Part shown: positions 32,068 through 41,039 of the stretch, in pieces | Layout: each line of letters starts with the position of its first letter | Numbering within the stretch: position 1 is the stretch's first letter | DNA from: an uncultured Prevotellaceae bacterium | GTDB taxonomy: Bacteria > Bacteroidota > Bacteroidia > Bacteroidales > Muribaculaceae | Assembly: GCA_937916085.1 (NCBI GenBank) | Contig: CALGGO010000078.1 | Coordinates: 1-42,017, forward strand | DNA: 42,017 bases | Reading direction: 5' to 3' | The notes under the pieces: generated by a model | Seen by the model: only the letters and a program-made list of their open reading frames with translations | Databases searched by the model: none | What the model was told of the DNA's origin: nothing | Program-made: the position numbers and the translations under genes

Positions 32068-33696
32068 TCAAATTCCTTTAATCGGGAATGCCGCCTGGTG
32101 CTTATTTAGAGCCTTGATGGCAGCGTCGATGGTGCTGTCGATGCGGTTGAAAATGGGATAGAAAGCACTCTGCCCAAAGATGTCGCGAGCAATGAAAGCT
32201 TTTATCAAACTAGTGATAAGCTCCTGAGACTGACGGATATAGTTCCATCTCGCCGGCACGTTCTTGTTGGCGGCGAACCTCACGAAGTCGTTGATAATCA
32301 GGTCGCTTGCAGGGAGGTTTCTTAGCAGCTCCTTGTAGTCTTTCATCTTGCTCAGTTGTGCTCGATGCGAAGTGACGTAGGCAAGAGAATACTCCTGAAT
32401 AAGTCCCAAGGCAGCAACTTGCTGGTAGTAGGGAGAATATTCGGTGGTGTCTCTTGGCACAAAGAGGTCGGGGATTATTCCGCCACCGCCATACACCTTG
32501 CGGCCTGTTGATGTGTTGAATATCTTCGACTTGTCGATTTTGATGCTGTCTTTGCTGTAAATCTCGCCATTGCTGTAACGGTCGAGAATGTCCTTCTGAT
32601 AAGCCATCTCACCGTTCTGGTAGGGTTTCTGGATGCAACGGCCCGACGGGGTGTAGTAGCGTGCTATAGTTAGTCGCACAGCGCTCTTGTCGGGCAGTTC
32701 AAACTGTTTCTGCACAAGACCTTTACCAAAGGAGCGGCAGCCCACTATGAGCCCTCGGTCGTTGTCCTGAATCGCACCGGCGAAAATCTCGCTGGCGCTA
32801 GCCGAGAACTCGTCAATGAGCACCACCATCTCTTCATCTTGGAATTGACCCAGACCATTACTGTAGGCAGTAGCTTCGTCACGACGGTTACGGCCTTTAG
32901 TGCTCACGATGAGCCTGTCGTCGGGCAAGAACTCATTAGCCATCACAATTGCCACCTCCAAATATCCGCCGCCATTGCCGCGCAGGTCAATCATGAATCG
33001 CTTAGCGCCCTGGTTTTTCAAGGAGTTCAGAGCATTAACAAACTCATTATAAGTGTTACGCCCAAACTGTGTCACCTTGACATATCCAGTAGTCTTGTCA
33101 ATCATATAATAGGCATCAACCGAATTGACAGGAATGTCGCCACGAGTGATGGTAAAGGACAGCTGGTCTTTTACACCCTCACGCACAATTCCCACTTTAA
33201 CCTTAGTGCCTTTAGCGCCACGGAGTTTCTCCTTAACTTTATTGGCATCGGTAGTGTTGCCAGTGCAAGGCTCGTCACCTATAGAGACAATGCGGTCGCC
33301 GGCAATGAGACCAGCCTTGTCGGAAGGGCCACCAGGTATCACTTCAATGATAACGATAGTGTCGTTCGACAGTTGGAACGAGACACCGATTCCAGAGAAC
33401 TGTCCCTCGAGTTCCTCTTCAGCCTCGATAAGGTCCTTTGCCGAGAGGTAGGAGCTATGCGGGTCGAGTTTGGCAAGAATGGCAGGAATAGCGCTCTCCA
33501 TAAGGTCGCTGGTGTTAATGCTGTCATCTACATATTCTTGCTCAATAAGACTGAGAACAGTGTTAATCTTGCGCTCTTTATCAGAATTGAACTTGGTGAA
33601 CGGGTTGGGCATGAAGAAGCCCACAAAGATTCCCACAATCACCGAGATGGCGATTGCCAGAGGCATCCAAGCACTGTAATCACGTTTCTGATTCAT
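32068..33696 (-). CDS. C-terminal processing peptidase (S41, CtpA-like)
   Basis: A 542-residue protease. A membrane anchor or uncleaved signal (LAIAISVIVGIFVGFFM, 13-29) is followed by a PDZ domain (about 100-180, with GIGVSFQLS and GPSDKAGLIAGDRIVSIGD). The S41 catalytic domain has DLRGNGGGYLEVAI (237-250), SASASE (298-303, nucleophilic Ser) and SFGKGLVQ with the catalytic Lys at 325. Family knowledge: periplasmic tail-specific protease acting on C-termini of envelope proteins. The last part (about 400-542) is a helical extension with a recurring run of polar and aromatic residues. It is followed immediately by the folate cyclo-ligase gene. Confidence 0.94.
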   Translation of the reverse strand: MNQKRDYSAWMPLAIAISVIVGIFVGFFMPNPFTKFNSDKERKINTVLSLIEQEYVDDSINTSDLMESAIPAILAKLDPHSSYLSAKDLIEAEEELEGQFSGIGVSFQLSNDTIVIIEVIPGGPSDKAGLIAGDRIVSIGDEPCTGNTTDANKVKEKLRGAKGTKVKVGIVREGVKDQLSFTITRGDIPVNSVDAYYMIDKTTGYVKVTQFGRNTYNEFVNALNSLKNQGAKRFMIDLRGNGGGYLEVAIVMANEFLPDDRLIVSTKGRNRRDEATAYSNGLGQFQDEEMVVLIDEFSASASEIFAGAIQDNDRGLIVGCRSFGKGLVQKQFELPDKSAVRLTIARYYTPSGRCIQKPYQNGEMAYQKDILDRYSNGEIYSKDSIKIDKSKIFNTSTGRKVYGGGGIIPDLFVPRDTTEYSPYYQQVAALGLIQEYSLAYVTSHRAQLSKMKDYKELLRNLPASDLIINDFVRFAANKNVPARWNYIRQSQELITSLIKAFIARDIFGQSAFYPIFNRIDSTIDAAIKALNKHQAAFPIKGI

Positions 33697-33779
33697 TATC
33701 TACGAAAGTTGAGAACGCTAACTAAAAAATTCAGTGAAATAATGGTTAAGTTGAGAGTGGAGTTTATCGCAAAAGATTG

Positions 33780-34196
33780 TCACCCGTCGATTTGCACACA
33801 CTCGATGCCAGCTCTTTTCATCAGCTCAATGCCGTCGGTAAGTCGATAAATCTCTCCAAAGACCACGCGTTTGATGCCCGCTTGGATGATAAGCTTGGCA
33901 CACTCGATGCACGGCGATGACGTGACGTAGAGCGTCGCGCCGTTGCTGCTGTTGTTGCTTTGTGCCACTTTGGTGATGGCGTTAGCCTCGGCATGGAGCA
34001 CATAAGGCTTAGTGCGGTCGTTGTCGTCCTCGCACACATTCTCAAACCCCACTGGTGTGCCGTTATATCCATCAGAGATAATCATCTTGTCTTTGACTAT
34101 GAGCGCTCCCACTTGGCGTCGCTTGCAGTAGGAGTTCTCTGCCCAAATCTGGGCCATTCTCAGATAGCGCGAATCAAGAATTTCCTGCTTGTCCAT
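33780..34196 (-). CDS. Deoxycytidylate (dCMP) deaminase
   Basis: A 138-residue cytidine/deoxycytidylate deaminase. Zinc ligands are H68 (HAE, catalytic Glu 70), C96 and C99 (SSPCIECAK); YNGTPVGF is the dCMP-specific loop. Family knowledge: it makes dUMP for thymidylate synthesis. It lies 83 bases upstream of ctpA in the same direction, so may head that operon. A -7 box is about 64 bases upstream of the ATG. Confidence 0.94.
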   Translation of the reverse strand: MDKQEILDSRYLRMAQIWAENSYCKRRQVGALIVKDKMIISDGYNGTPVGFENVCEDDNDRTKPYVLHAEANAITKVAQSNNSSNGATLYVTSSPCIECAKLIIQAGIKRVVFGEIYRLTDGIELMKRAGIECVQIDG

Positions 34197-34259
34197 TAAA
34201 GAGAAATATATTTTTTATTGAAGATTAGTGATAAAAAACACCTTTGTAAAAACAAACGA

Positions 34260-34267
34260 CAAAGATA
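34260..34267 (-). promoter_or_regulatory. -7 box of the dCMP deaminase operon
   Basis: On the minus strand TATCTTTG matches the TAnnTTTG consensus; no clear -33 box is present. Confidence 0.5.
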
Positions 34268-34346
34268 AAAATATTAACTGAAAAAAGTACCTAAAATCGA
34301 TAAAAAAAATTGGATTTTGTGATTTTTCTCTCCTTTTCTCCCAAAA

Positions 34347-35468
34347 TCATTCGTTCAAGACCTTAGAAAACCTGATTTGGCTTTTGTAAACGGGGAATTT
34401 GAAATTTAAAATCACGCCGCTCTCGAAGGTCACAAACACGTCATCGGTGATGGGCTGCAAGGTGGCGTCAAACCATTTTCCGGTGAAGTTGTCGGTAAAG
34501 ATAGTCTCTTTCATCACGGCCTTTCTCATGCCAGTGTGCCACAGCGACTTCTTGACTTGGGCACCATCTACATATATCACATCATAGCCATTCTCATTCT
34601 CAACAAGAGCGATGGTGTATCGGCCGCCCAGCTTGAGCCACTGGTCTTCCATGTCGCGGTCTAGATAAGTCCAATAGCCTTCGTAGGGGTTCTTGGAGGC
34701 GGCGAAATGGCGGTCGAGCGCCTCGCGGGTCCATTGCGTCTCTAGGCTGGTGGCAGAGCTACGCTGCTGGTCATTAAAAGACAGCACCGCCCTCTCAATC
34801 GAAATCATGGCGCCAGGTCCCACATAGTATCCCACCTTCACGCTTGGTGTGCCCGTAGTGATCTCTACATCGCTTGCTGTGAGCTGATAAGAAAGCACGT
34901 CTTTGAGCTGGTCTTTCCCTATTTTCACCGTGATGATGTTGTCCTCCATTGTCACTCCCAAGTAATTGTAGCCTTCATCCATGTCAACACCGCCATCAAG
35001 TGTCACCTGCCTGACTATGTTGCTGCCGTAATAGTCGTTGATGAGCTTGACAGTCATCGTGCGCGAGTCCACGCTCTCGTTATAAAGGCTGGAGTTTGAA
35101 CAGCTTACCGCCACTCGCCAGCAGCCATGCGCAGTGTAGTTGAGAACCAGCCCACACTCTGTTGATGATACTGACTTCGACTTGCCTTGAGCGTCGGTCA
35201 CTTTGTAGGATTTGCCCTCCTTGTTATGCAGGTTGGCCATCTTGATGTAATATTTGTAGCTTGTGAAAGCGTCGATAAGAGTTGAGTCGGTGACGATGAC
35301 GCTTGTGGCACTCTTATTGTTGAGCTGCAAGAAATCACCGTTTACTGTTGCGGCGTGGTTATAGTTGAGGCTTTCAAAATTGTTGTATCTAGTATTGTAG
35401 AGAGTGTAAGCGTGGCATTGCAACATCGCAACTGCCATCAAGAACGATATTATGAAATACTTCTTCAT
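34347..35468 (-). CDS. Exported protein of unknown function
   Basis: A 373-residue protein with signal peptide MKKYFIISFLMAVAMLQCHA. The mature part is beta-rich with many aromatic residues (YTLYNTRYNNFESLNYNH; EGYWTYLDRDMEDQWLKLGG). It recalls secreted Bacteroidales proteins with jelly-roll folds, but no named domain is recognised. It contains an IERAVLSFND segment and a C-terminal domain around LGGRYTIALVENENGYDVIY. It is a single gene with a -7 box (35486-35493), bounded by a spacer to the dCMP deaminase gene. Confidence 0.7.
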   Translation of the reverse strand: MKKYFIISFLMAVAMLQCHAYTLYNTRYNNFESLNYNHAATVNGDFLQLNNKSATSVIVTDSTLIDAFTSYKYYIKMANLHNKEGKSYKVTDAQGKSKSVSSTECGLVLNYTAHGCWRVAVSCSNSSLYNESVDSRTMTVKLINDYYGSNIVRQVTLDGGVDMDEGYNYLGVTMEDNIITVKIGKDQLKDVLSYQLTASDVEITTGTPSVKVGYYVGPGAMISIERAVLSFNDQQRSSATSLETQWTREALDRHFAASKNPYEGYWTYLDRDMEDQWLKLGGRYTIALVENENGYDVIYVDGAQVKKSLWHTGMRKAVMKETIFTDNFTGKWFDATLQPITDDVFVTFESGVILNFKFPVYKSQIRFSKVLNE

Positions 35469-35485
35469 GTATCAAAATTTTTATC

Positions 35486-35493
35486 CAAAAGTA
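35486..35493 (-). promoter_or_regulatory. -7 box of the exported-protein gene
   Basis: Minus strand TACTTTTG matches TAnnTTTG; TTTC lies 20 bases further upstream as a 3-of-4 -33 box. Confidence 0.6.
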
Positions 35494-35567
35494 GTGCTTT
35501 TTATTGAATCATAGAAATAAAAAGCGTTTTTTTTGGTCAAAATCACTTAAAATTTCAGTATTTTTCG

Positions 35568-35575
35568 TAACTTTG
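35568..35575 (+). promoter_or_regulatory. -7 box of the lysE-like operon
   Basis: TAACTTTG matches TAnnTTTG. The leader to the ATG at 35764 would be about 185 bases and contains two hairpins. Confidence 0.55.
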
Positions 35576-35633
35576 CAGCTGTTTTCAAAAATGCGTTTAA
35601 GCGAGAGCGCCCCACAAGCCTCAAGGCAAGGAG

Positions 35634-35730
35634 TCGCCTAGCGGCGAGAAATCTTACATATCATTCCAAATCTTTCAATAATTATTTGTTTGACTTGTTC
35701 TAGATTTGATAGATTTCTGCCCGCAGGGCA
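35634..35730 (+). other. Structured leader of the LysE-family gene
   Basis: TCGCC/GGCGA (35634-35647) and TGCCC/GGGCA around GCA (35718-35730) form two perfect short stems between the -7 box and the start codon. No riboswitch family is recognised. Confidence 0.4.
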
Positions 35731-35763
35731 CTAAATTGGCGAGCGTGAGCATTTTATTAAAAA

Positions 35764-36435
35764 ATGGCTGCAATAATATCAATATTAATAGGTTGCTTTT
35801 TGGTGGGAATTATCCTGTCGGCACCCATGGGACCAGTAGGCATTTTGGTGATACAGCGCACCATGGAGAAAGGCCGCATGTGCGGTCTATATACTGGTGT
35901 GGGTGCTGCCGCATCCGATTTGTTCTATTGTCTCCTGGCAGGCCTCGGTTTGTCGTTTGTGACCGATTTCATTGCCGGCAATCAGGAATTGTTTCAGATA
36001 GTTGGCAGTATAATACTGATAGTCTTTGGCATCTTCATGATTTTGCGCAATCCCGTCAGTGGCATCAAGCATGAAGACAGCAAGAAGGTGAGCTTCACCC
36101 ATGATGCCGTAACTGGCTTTGTGTTCACATTATCTAATCCCTTGATTATCTTCTTGATATTCCCGCTGTTTGCCCGCTTTGCCTTCCCTTCGGGTATCGA
36201 ACTTGAACCAAGGGTTGCCGGCTATAAATATATCCTCATATTCTGGGGCTACATCTTTATTGTAGCAGGTGCCCTGTTCTGGTGGTTTGGTATCACCTAT
36301 ATTGTTGATAAACTTCGCGCAAAGTTCAACATCAAGAGCATGTGGCTCATCAACAAGATAATGGGTTCCATCATCTTGATAGTTGGCGTCTATGGTCTTG
36401 TGCAGGGGCTATTGTTATATTTTCACGTAATCTAA
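35764..36435 (+). CDS. LysE-family exporter
   Basis: A 223-residue membrane protein with about six hydrophobic helices. The N-terminal signature is SAPMGPVGILVIQRTMEKGR, followed by GVGAAASDLFYCLLAGLGL and FTLSNPLIIFLIFPLF, as in the LysE/RhtB family. Family knowledge: exporters of amino acids or related small molecules; the substrate cannot be read. Its stop TAA overlaps the next ATG by one base (TAATG), so translation is coupled. The long structured leader suggests post-initiation control. Confidence 0.87.
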   Translation: MAAIISILIGCFLVGIILSAPMGPVGILVIQRTMEKGRMCGLYTGVGAAASDLFYCLLAGLGLSFVTDFIAGNQELFQIVGSIILIVFGIFMILRNPVSGIKHEDSKKVSFTHDAVTGFVFTLSNPLIIFLIFPLFARFAFPSGIELEPRVAGYKYILIFWGYIFIVAGALFWWFGITYIVDKLRAKFNIKSMWLINKIMGSIILIVGVYGLVQGLLLYFHVI

Positions 36436-37181
36436 TGAACTGCAAGGAATTGCTTGTCAAGAGGCTTCCTGAGTTGGACAGAATGCCATTGCCTCAGGTT
36501 GCTCAGTATCTCGACTCCAACGTGGAACATGAAGTCATTGATCAAATTAACTGGCCCGACCAGTTTTCCTATAAGCCCTTCTGCTCGTTTGTGGTGGCTG
36601 TGTCATTGACACGGCTTTATGTATTTTATTCTGTAATTAGCAAAGACTTGCGGGCTGTGCACACCACCGACCTCAGCCCTGTTGCCGATGACAGCTGTGT
36701 GGAGTTTTTCCTCCAGGTGCCAGGTAGTGAGGAATATTGGAACTTCGAATTCAACTGCATCAGCGCCCTTAATGCCAGCCATCGCGTGGAACGTCCCTCT
36801 CCTACACGGCTAACCCCTGCCGAACTTGAGTCCATTGCTCGTTACTCGTCATGCGGCAGCGAGGTGATTGAGGAGCAAGGCGGCACATTTTGCTGGGACC
36901 TTGTCGTCTCAATACCGTTGCAACTTGTGGGGCTTGACGGCGACAACCTACCCGATTATGTGACTGGCAATTTCTACAAATGCGGCAGCAAGACCGCGCA
37001 CCCCCACTATGTGTCGTGGAATGCGATAGATGGCGAGAAGCCCGATTTCCACCGCCCCGACTGCTTCGGCAAGCTGTGGTTCCGCAAAGCAGAGCCTGTT
37101 GTTGAAGAACAAGCCACAACAAAACAATCTCCTCAACCTAAAGGGCTGAAGAGACTGCTGTGCAAGATATTTGGGAAATAA
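36435..37181 (+). CDS. Carbohydrate-binding CBM9-like protein
   Basis: A 248-residue protein from the ATG at 36435. It has the Bacteroidales CBM9-like layout: VADDSCVEFFLQVPGSEEYW, NFEFNCISALNASHRVER, CWDLVVSIPLQLVGLDG, GNFYKCGSKTAHPHYVSWNA and a C-terminal HRPDCFGKLWF. It has no signal peptide. A basic tail ends KGLKRLLCKIFGK. Family knowledge: this beta-sandwich binds sugars in other proteins, but here it stands alone in the cytoplasm so the ligand is open. It is coupled to the LysE-family gene by a one-base overlap and converges with prs 10 bases on. Confidence 0.78.
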   Translation: MNCKELLVKRLPELDRMPLPQVAQYLDSNVEHEVIDQINWPDQFSYKPFCSFVVAVSLTRLYVFYSVISKDLRAVHTTDLSPVADDSCVEFFLQVPGSEEYWNFEFNCISALNASHRVERPSPTRLTPAELESIARYSSCGSEVIEEQGGTFCWDLVVSIPLQLVGLDGDNLPDYVTGNFYKCGSKTAHPHYVSWNAIDGEKPDFHRPDCFGKLWFRKAEPVVEEQATTKQSPQPKGLKRLLCKIFGK

Positions 37182-37191
37182 TCCTTTTTTA

Positions 37192-38136
37192 CTAATGATT
37201 GATTATATACTGCGAGCTGATTGACTCGTGGTCGTTGATGCGCTGGATGGTCTCGGCGATGAGCCCGGCAACCGATACCCTCTTCACCTTCTCGCTGCGC
37301 GAGGTGTCGTAATTGATTGAGTCGGAGATAACGACTTCCACAAGTTTGCTCTTGTTGATGCGCTCGGTAGCGGGGTCACTCATCACGCCGTGCGAGGCGA
37401 TGGCTCTTACCGACTTGGCACCATTCTTCATCATCACCTCGGCTGCTGTGCATATTGTTCCGGCGGTGTCGATCATGTCATCAACAAGAATCACATTCTT
37501 GTCCTTAACATCGCCAATGATGGTCATCTTCTCAACCACGTTGGCGCGGGCGCGCTGCTTGTGGCACAGCGCCATGGGCACCTTGTAGTGCTTGGCATAT
37601 TCTAATACACGCTTGGCGCCACCCACATCGGGCGATGCAAATACCATGTCTTTAAGCTTGAGGCTGTCGATATAAGGCACAAATACCGACGAGGCATAGA
37701 GGTGATTGAGCGGCAGGTTGAAGAAACCCTGAATCTGGTCGGCATGAAGATCCATGGTGATGATGCTGTCAACCCCTGCACTGGTAAGCATTCCTGCTAC
37801 CAGCTTTGCGGCAATTGACACTCGCGGACGGTCCTTGCGGTCCTGACGTGCCCAGCCAAAATAGGGAATCACTGCTGTCACCGACTTTGCCGATGCGCGT
37901 TTGGCGGCGTCAATCATGAGCAACAGTTCCATGAGGTTGTCGGTGGGAGGAAACATCGACTGCACGAGATAAATCTCATCGCCACGCACCGATTCTTCGT
38001 ATGACACTTGAAACTCGCCGTCGGCAAACTCATTGACTAGCATTTCACCAACTTCAATACCGAGTTTCTTGGCTATCTCATCGGCGAGATATCTGGAATA
38101 TCTGCCAGAAAAAATTTTGAATGGTTTTTTGCTCAT
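37192..38136 (-). CDS. prs: Ribose-phosphate pyrophosphokinase
   Basis: A 314-residue PRPP synthetase from the ATG at 38136; an upstream in-frame extension overlaps the promoter. Motifs are FSGRYSRYLADEIAKKLG, NEFADGEFQVSYEESVRG, MDLHADQIQGFF (ribose-5-phosphate/ATP site) and VILVDDMIDTAGT (PRPP-binding loop). Family knowledge: makes PRPP from ribose 5-phosphate and ATP for purine, pyrimidine, His and Trp synthesis. It is convergent with the CBM9-like gene. A TAATTTTG -7 box lies at 38168-38161. Confidence 0.97.
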   Translation of the reverse strand: MSKKPFKIFSGRYSRYLADEIAKKLGIEVGEMLVNEFADGEFQVSYEESVRGDEIYLVQSMFPPTDNLMELLLMIDAAKRASAKSVTAVIPYFGWARQDRKDRPRVSIAAKLVAGMLTSAGVDSIITMDLHADQIQGFFNLPLNHLYASSVFVPYIDSLKLKDMVFASPDVGGAKRVLEYAKHYKVPMALCHKQRARANVVEKMTIIGDVKDKNVILVDDMIDTAGTICTAAEVMMKNGAKSVRAIASHGVMSDPATERINKSKLVEVVISDSINYDTSRSEKVKRVSVAGLIAETIQRINDHESISSQYIINH

Positions 38137-38219
38137 AATATTAGCCGTTGAATTGTAGCGCAAAATTACAACATAAAAATGTTTATTTCTATATATTCTT
38201 CAAAATATTTTCAAGAAAT

Positions 38220-39884
38220 TTACATCAACTTGATAATCATCGCATTGCGACTGCCAATGGTGATGCTATCGGGAATATCAGGGTCAATGGTGAGAGTCAT
38301 CTCACTGGCTGTGAGCAACTCTCGGGCATGATAGGTGCCGGGGGTTAAGTGCATCATGTCGAAAGCATGCTGAGGGGTGTGAAGGTTTATCCTTTCGTCT
38401 TGATCGCCGAAATTAGCGATTATGAGCAAAAAATCATTGCCATAATGACGGTAATAAGCATACACCTTGTCGTAGTTCAAGGAATTGTAGTTGACATACA
38501 TTAAGTCGTAAAAACCGCCTTGAACAATGGCTTTCTCTTTGTTGCACAAGCGCAAAAGTGTCTTGTGGAATTTCCGCAGTTTCCGCTCGTCTTCTGTGAG
38601 TTTGGCGGTGTCGCACTTGCCGGCGTTGTACCAGCGTCGCAAGGTGGGGACGCTCCAGTAGTCGAAGATGGTGGTGCGGCCGTCTTGACCACTGAAACCC
38701 TCGGCATCGAGAGCCGACTCGCCAAGCTCCTGACCCTGATATATCATAACTGGCGCTCGTGAGATTGTTGCCGAGACCACCAGTGCTGGAAGAGCACGGA
38801 ACGGATCGCCAGCAAACTGTGGCGAGGCGATGCGTTGCTCGTCGTGGTTCTCAAGGAAGTTGAGCATGTGGTCGCCTATCCCCTCCACCGTCTGCCAGCA
38901 GCCAGTTATTGCCGAAGCGCTGGCATTGCCGCAGGTGACTGCCCGCAAGGTGTCGTAAAGCGACACTTTGTCATAGAGATAGTCGAAATGCCCCCTGAAG
39001 ATATAGTCACGATAGATTGCCGTGTCATAGAGCTCGGCAATAAATATAATGTTGTGAGGATGCTGTGCTTTAACTTGCGGTATCGCCCAGTGCCAGAACT
39101 CTACTGGCACCATGTGAGCCATGTCGCAGCGAAAGCCGTCAATGCCTTTCGATGCCCAAAACAGCAAGATGTCGAGCATCTTGCGCCACGTGGAAGGGAT
39201 AGGTGAAAAGTGTTTCTCACCAGTGGCATAATCCACGCCATAGTTTAGCTTTACTGTCTCATACCAGTCGTTTGCGCTAGGATAAGGATGAAAACAGTCG
39301 TTACCGGTTGCCATAGCGGGCTTCTCATAATAGAACTCGTCGCCACTACCGAGATCAATGCCTGGAGCGAACTGCTGCTCGGGCATATAGTAGAAATTGT
39401 TAGCTGGCGAGAAGGCGAGACTCTTGTTGTCGGTCTCTCCCAGGTCCTCCACACCTTGTGGCTTGGCGATGCTGTGATACTGACGCGCCACATGATTAGG
39501 CACAAAGTCGATTATGACTTTCATGCCAGCGTCGTGGGTGCGTTTTACCAACTGCTCAAACTCCCTCATGCGGTTCTTGGTCCTCACGGCGATGTCGGGA
39601 TCAATGTCGTAGTAGTCGGTAATGGCGTATGGCGAGCCGGCATTGCCTTTCACGATATAAGGGTTGCAGTCGGGGATACCTTTATATTTTGTCTTTGTGG
39701 CGTGACGTATCACACCAGTAAACCACACATGAGTCGCGCCGAGGTCTTTGAGCTTCTTGAGAACCAGCACAGTGATGTCGTTCATCTTGCCCGAGCCGTT
39801 CTGCTTGATAGTGCCACCAGGCACACAGCGGTCACTGACATTGGTGAACAATCGCGGAAAGAGTTGATAGATAATAGGCTTCAT
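38220..39884 (-). CDS. Alpha-amylase family glycoside hydrolase (GH13)
   Basis: A 554-residue GH13 enzyme with no signal peptide, so likely cytoplasmic. Catalytic residues by family pattern are D254 (GIDGFRCDMAHM), E284 (FIAELYD) and D348 (FLENHDEQR). VIIDFVPNHVAR (123-134) is the conserved region I. A calcium or sugar site is not judged. The final part (about 460-554) is a C-terminal beta domain. Family knowledge: acts on alpha-1,4-glucans. The start codon is directly preceded by a long tandem repeat (39888-40035), unusual for a promoter region. Confidence 0.93.
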   Translation of the reverse strand: MKPIIYQLFPRLFTNVSDRCVPGGTIKQNGSGKMNDITVLVLKKLKDLGATHVWFTGVIRHATKTKYKGIPDCNPYIVKGNAGSPYAITDYYDIDPDIAVRTKNRMREFEQLVKRTHDAGMKVIIDFVPNHVARQYHSIAKPQGVEDLGETDNKSLAFSPANNFYYMPEQQFAPGIDLGSGDEFYYEKPAMATGNDCFHPYPSANDWYETVKLNYGVDYATGEKHFSPIPSTWRKMLDILLFWASKGIDGFRCDMAHMVPVEFWHWAIPQVKAQHPHNIIFIAELYDTAIYRDYIFRGHFDYLYDKVSLYDTLRAVTCGNASASAITGCWQTVEGIGDHMLNFLENHDEQRIASPQFAGDPFRALPALVVSATISRAPVMIYQGQELGESALDAEGFSGQDGRTTIFDYWSVPTLRRWYNAGKCDTAKLTEDERKLRKFHKTLLRLCNKEKAIVQGGFYDLMYVNYNSLNYDKVYAYYRHYGNDFLLIIANFGDQDERINLHTPQHAFDMMHLTPGTYHARELLTASEMTLTIDPDIPDSITIGSRNAMIIKLM

Positions 39885-39887
39885 TAT

Positions 39888-40035
39888 AAGTGTTAAGTGT
39901 TAAGTGTTAAGTTATAAGTGTTAAGTTATAAGTGTTAAGTTATAAGTGTTAAGTTATAAGTGTTAAGGGATAAGTGTTAAGGGATAAGGGTTAAGGGATA
40001 AGGGTTATTGGTTATTGGTTATTGGTTATTGGCTA
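39888..40035. repeat. Tandem repeat immediately upstream of the amylase gene
   Basis: Successive units of TTAAGTG and TTATAAGTGTTAAG change stepwise to GGATAAGGGTTAA and then to TTATTGG. The run begins 3 bases past the amylase ATG on its 5' side and fills the promoter region. Confidence 0.9.
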
Positions 40036-40041
40036 TTAGTT

Positions 40042-40203
40042 GAGAGCCAGCGAAGCGTCAAATCTAGCGAGCTCCAGCGAGCGGCTAACTAGCGCGAAGC
40101 GCGGCAAACTAGCGAGCTCCAGCGAGCGGCAAACTATCAAGCTTGCGAGCGGCTAACTAGCGCGAAGCGCGGCTAACTAGCGAGCGCAGCGAGCGGCAAC
40201 CTG
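40042..40203. repeat. Cluster of GC-rich palindromic repeats at patatin 3' end
   Basis: It holds two exact GAGCGGCTAACTAGCG copies (40079-40094, 40147-40162), two GCGCGAAGCGC cores and several GAGCGGCAAACT variants. The last unit runs into the patatin-like gene and encodes its final residues. Confidence 0.88.
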
Positions 40204-40959
40204 CGAATTCTTTAATATTTTCATTGTCTCGAAATAACCTTTCTGGGCAATTCTGTTGGCCGATTTGGTGTCGAATGTGCTGTGCCCTTGAATGGAGACG
40301 ATATCTACCAGCAAGTCGCAGAGCAGCTTGTCGGCCTCCACGTTACGCATGGTCATCATTTTATAGGTGCGATAGGCTAGCGAACGCACATTCATCTTGA
40401 TAGGACCGAGCCTCGATGGGCTCACGTTGATGCCTATCACGGTGTCGCACTGCGGCCGCAGGTAATACGACGGCAAGTTATGCATCACCCCACCGTCGGC
40501 ATAGTAGATATTGTCGATTTTCACTGGCTTGAACACCAGCGGGATGCTGCACGAGGCGATGACTCTCTCGGCGATATTACCAGTAGTGAACGTCTTTTCT
40601 TGTTGGTTTTCGATGTCGGTGGCAGCGATAATGGTGGGCAAAGCGAGTTGTTCTATGTTCTCAACAGGAATGTTCTTGGCGATAAACTTCTTGAATTTGT
40701 CGAGTTTCAGGAACCCGCTTTTCGAGATATCCACTTGCAGGAACTTGCTCATATCGATATTGCTGAAAAGCTCAAAAATCTCATCGGCACTCATTCCCGC
40801 TGAATAAAAAGCAGCGACCACACTGCCAGCACTCACGCCAGCGATGACATCGGGCTTGATGCCCACATCCTCAAGAGCTCGCAGGGCCCCGATGTGAGCA
40901 AAGCCCCTCACACCGCCGCCACTGAGAGCAAGACCAATTTTATATTTTATTTTTTCCAT
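40177..40959 (-). CDS. Patatin-like phospholipase
   Basis: A 260-residue patatin-family hydrolase. It has the oxyanion motif SGGGVRG (13-19), the nucleophile elbow GVSAG (S43) and the catalytic Asp in DGG (D155). Family knowledge: lipid acyl hydrolase with a Ser-Asp dyad; close bacterial relatives are called RssA-like. No signal peptide is seen. The last residues (around VAARCAR) are encoded by a palindromic repeat unit that also supplies the stop codon, so the tail may be recently altered. Confidence 0.88.
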   Translation of the reverse strand: MEKIKYKIGLALSGGGVRGFAHIGALRALEDVGIKPDVIAGVSAGSVVAAFYSAGMSADEIFELFSNIDMSKFLQVDISKSGFLKLDKFKKFIAKNIPVENIEQLALPTIIAATDIENQQEKTFTTGNIAERVIASCSIPLVFKPVKIDNIYYADGGVMHNLPSYYLRPQCDTVIGINVSPSRLGPIKMNVRSLAYRTYKMMTMRNVEADKLLCDLLVDIVSIQGHSTFDTKSANRIAQKGYFETMKILKNSQVAARCAR

Positions 40960-40972
40960 AAATTATTTTATA

Positions 40973-41022
40973 GCTGACAAGCGAACGAGCTGACGAGCGA
41001 ACGAGCTGACGAGCGAACGAGA
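40973..41022. repeat. 16-bp tandem repeat upstream of patatin-like gene
   Basis: The unit GCTGACGAGCGAACGA is present about three times, just upstream of the patatin-like start codon. Confidence 0.85.
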
Positions 41023-41039
41023 CAAGTGAAATCGAGCAA

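Noticed and set aside
39888..40203. CRISPR array
   Set aside because: Repeats are contiguous or irregularly spaced without unique spacers, and no cas genes are near.
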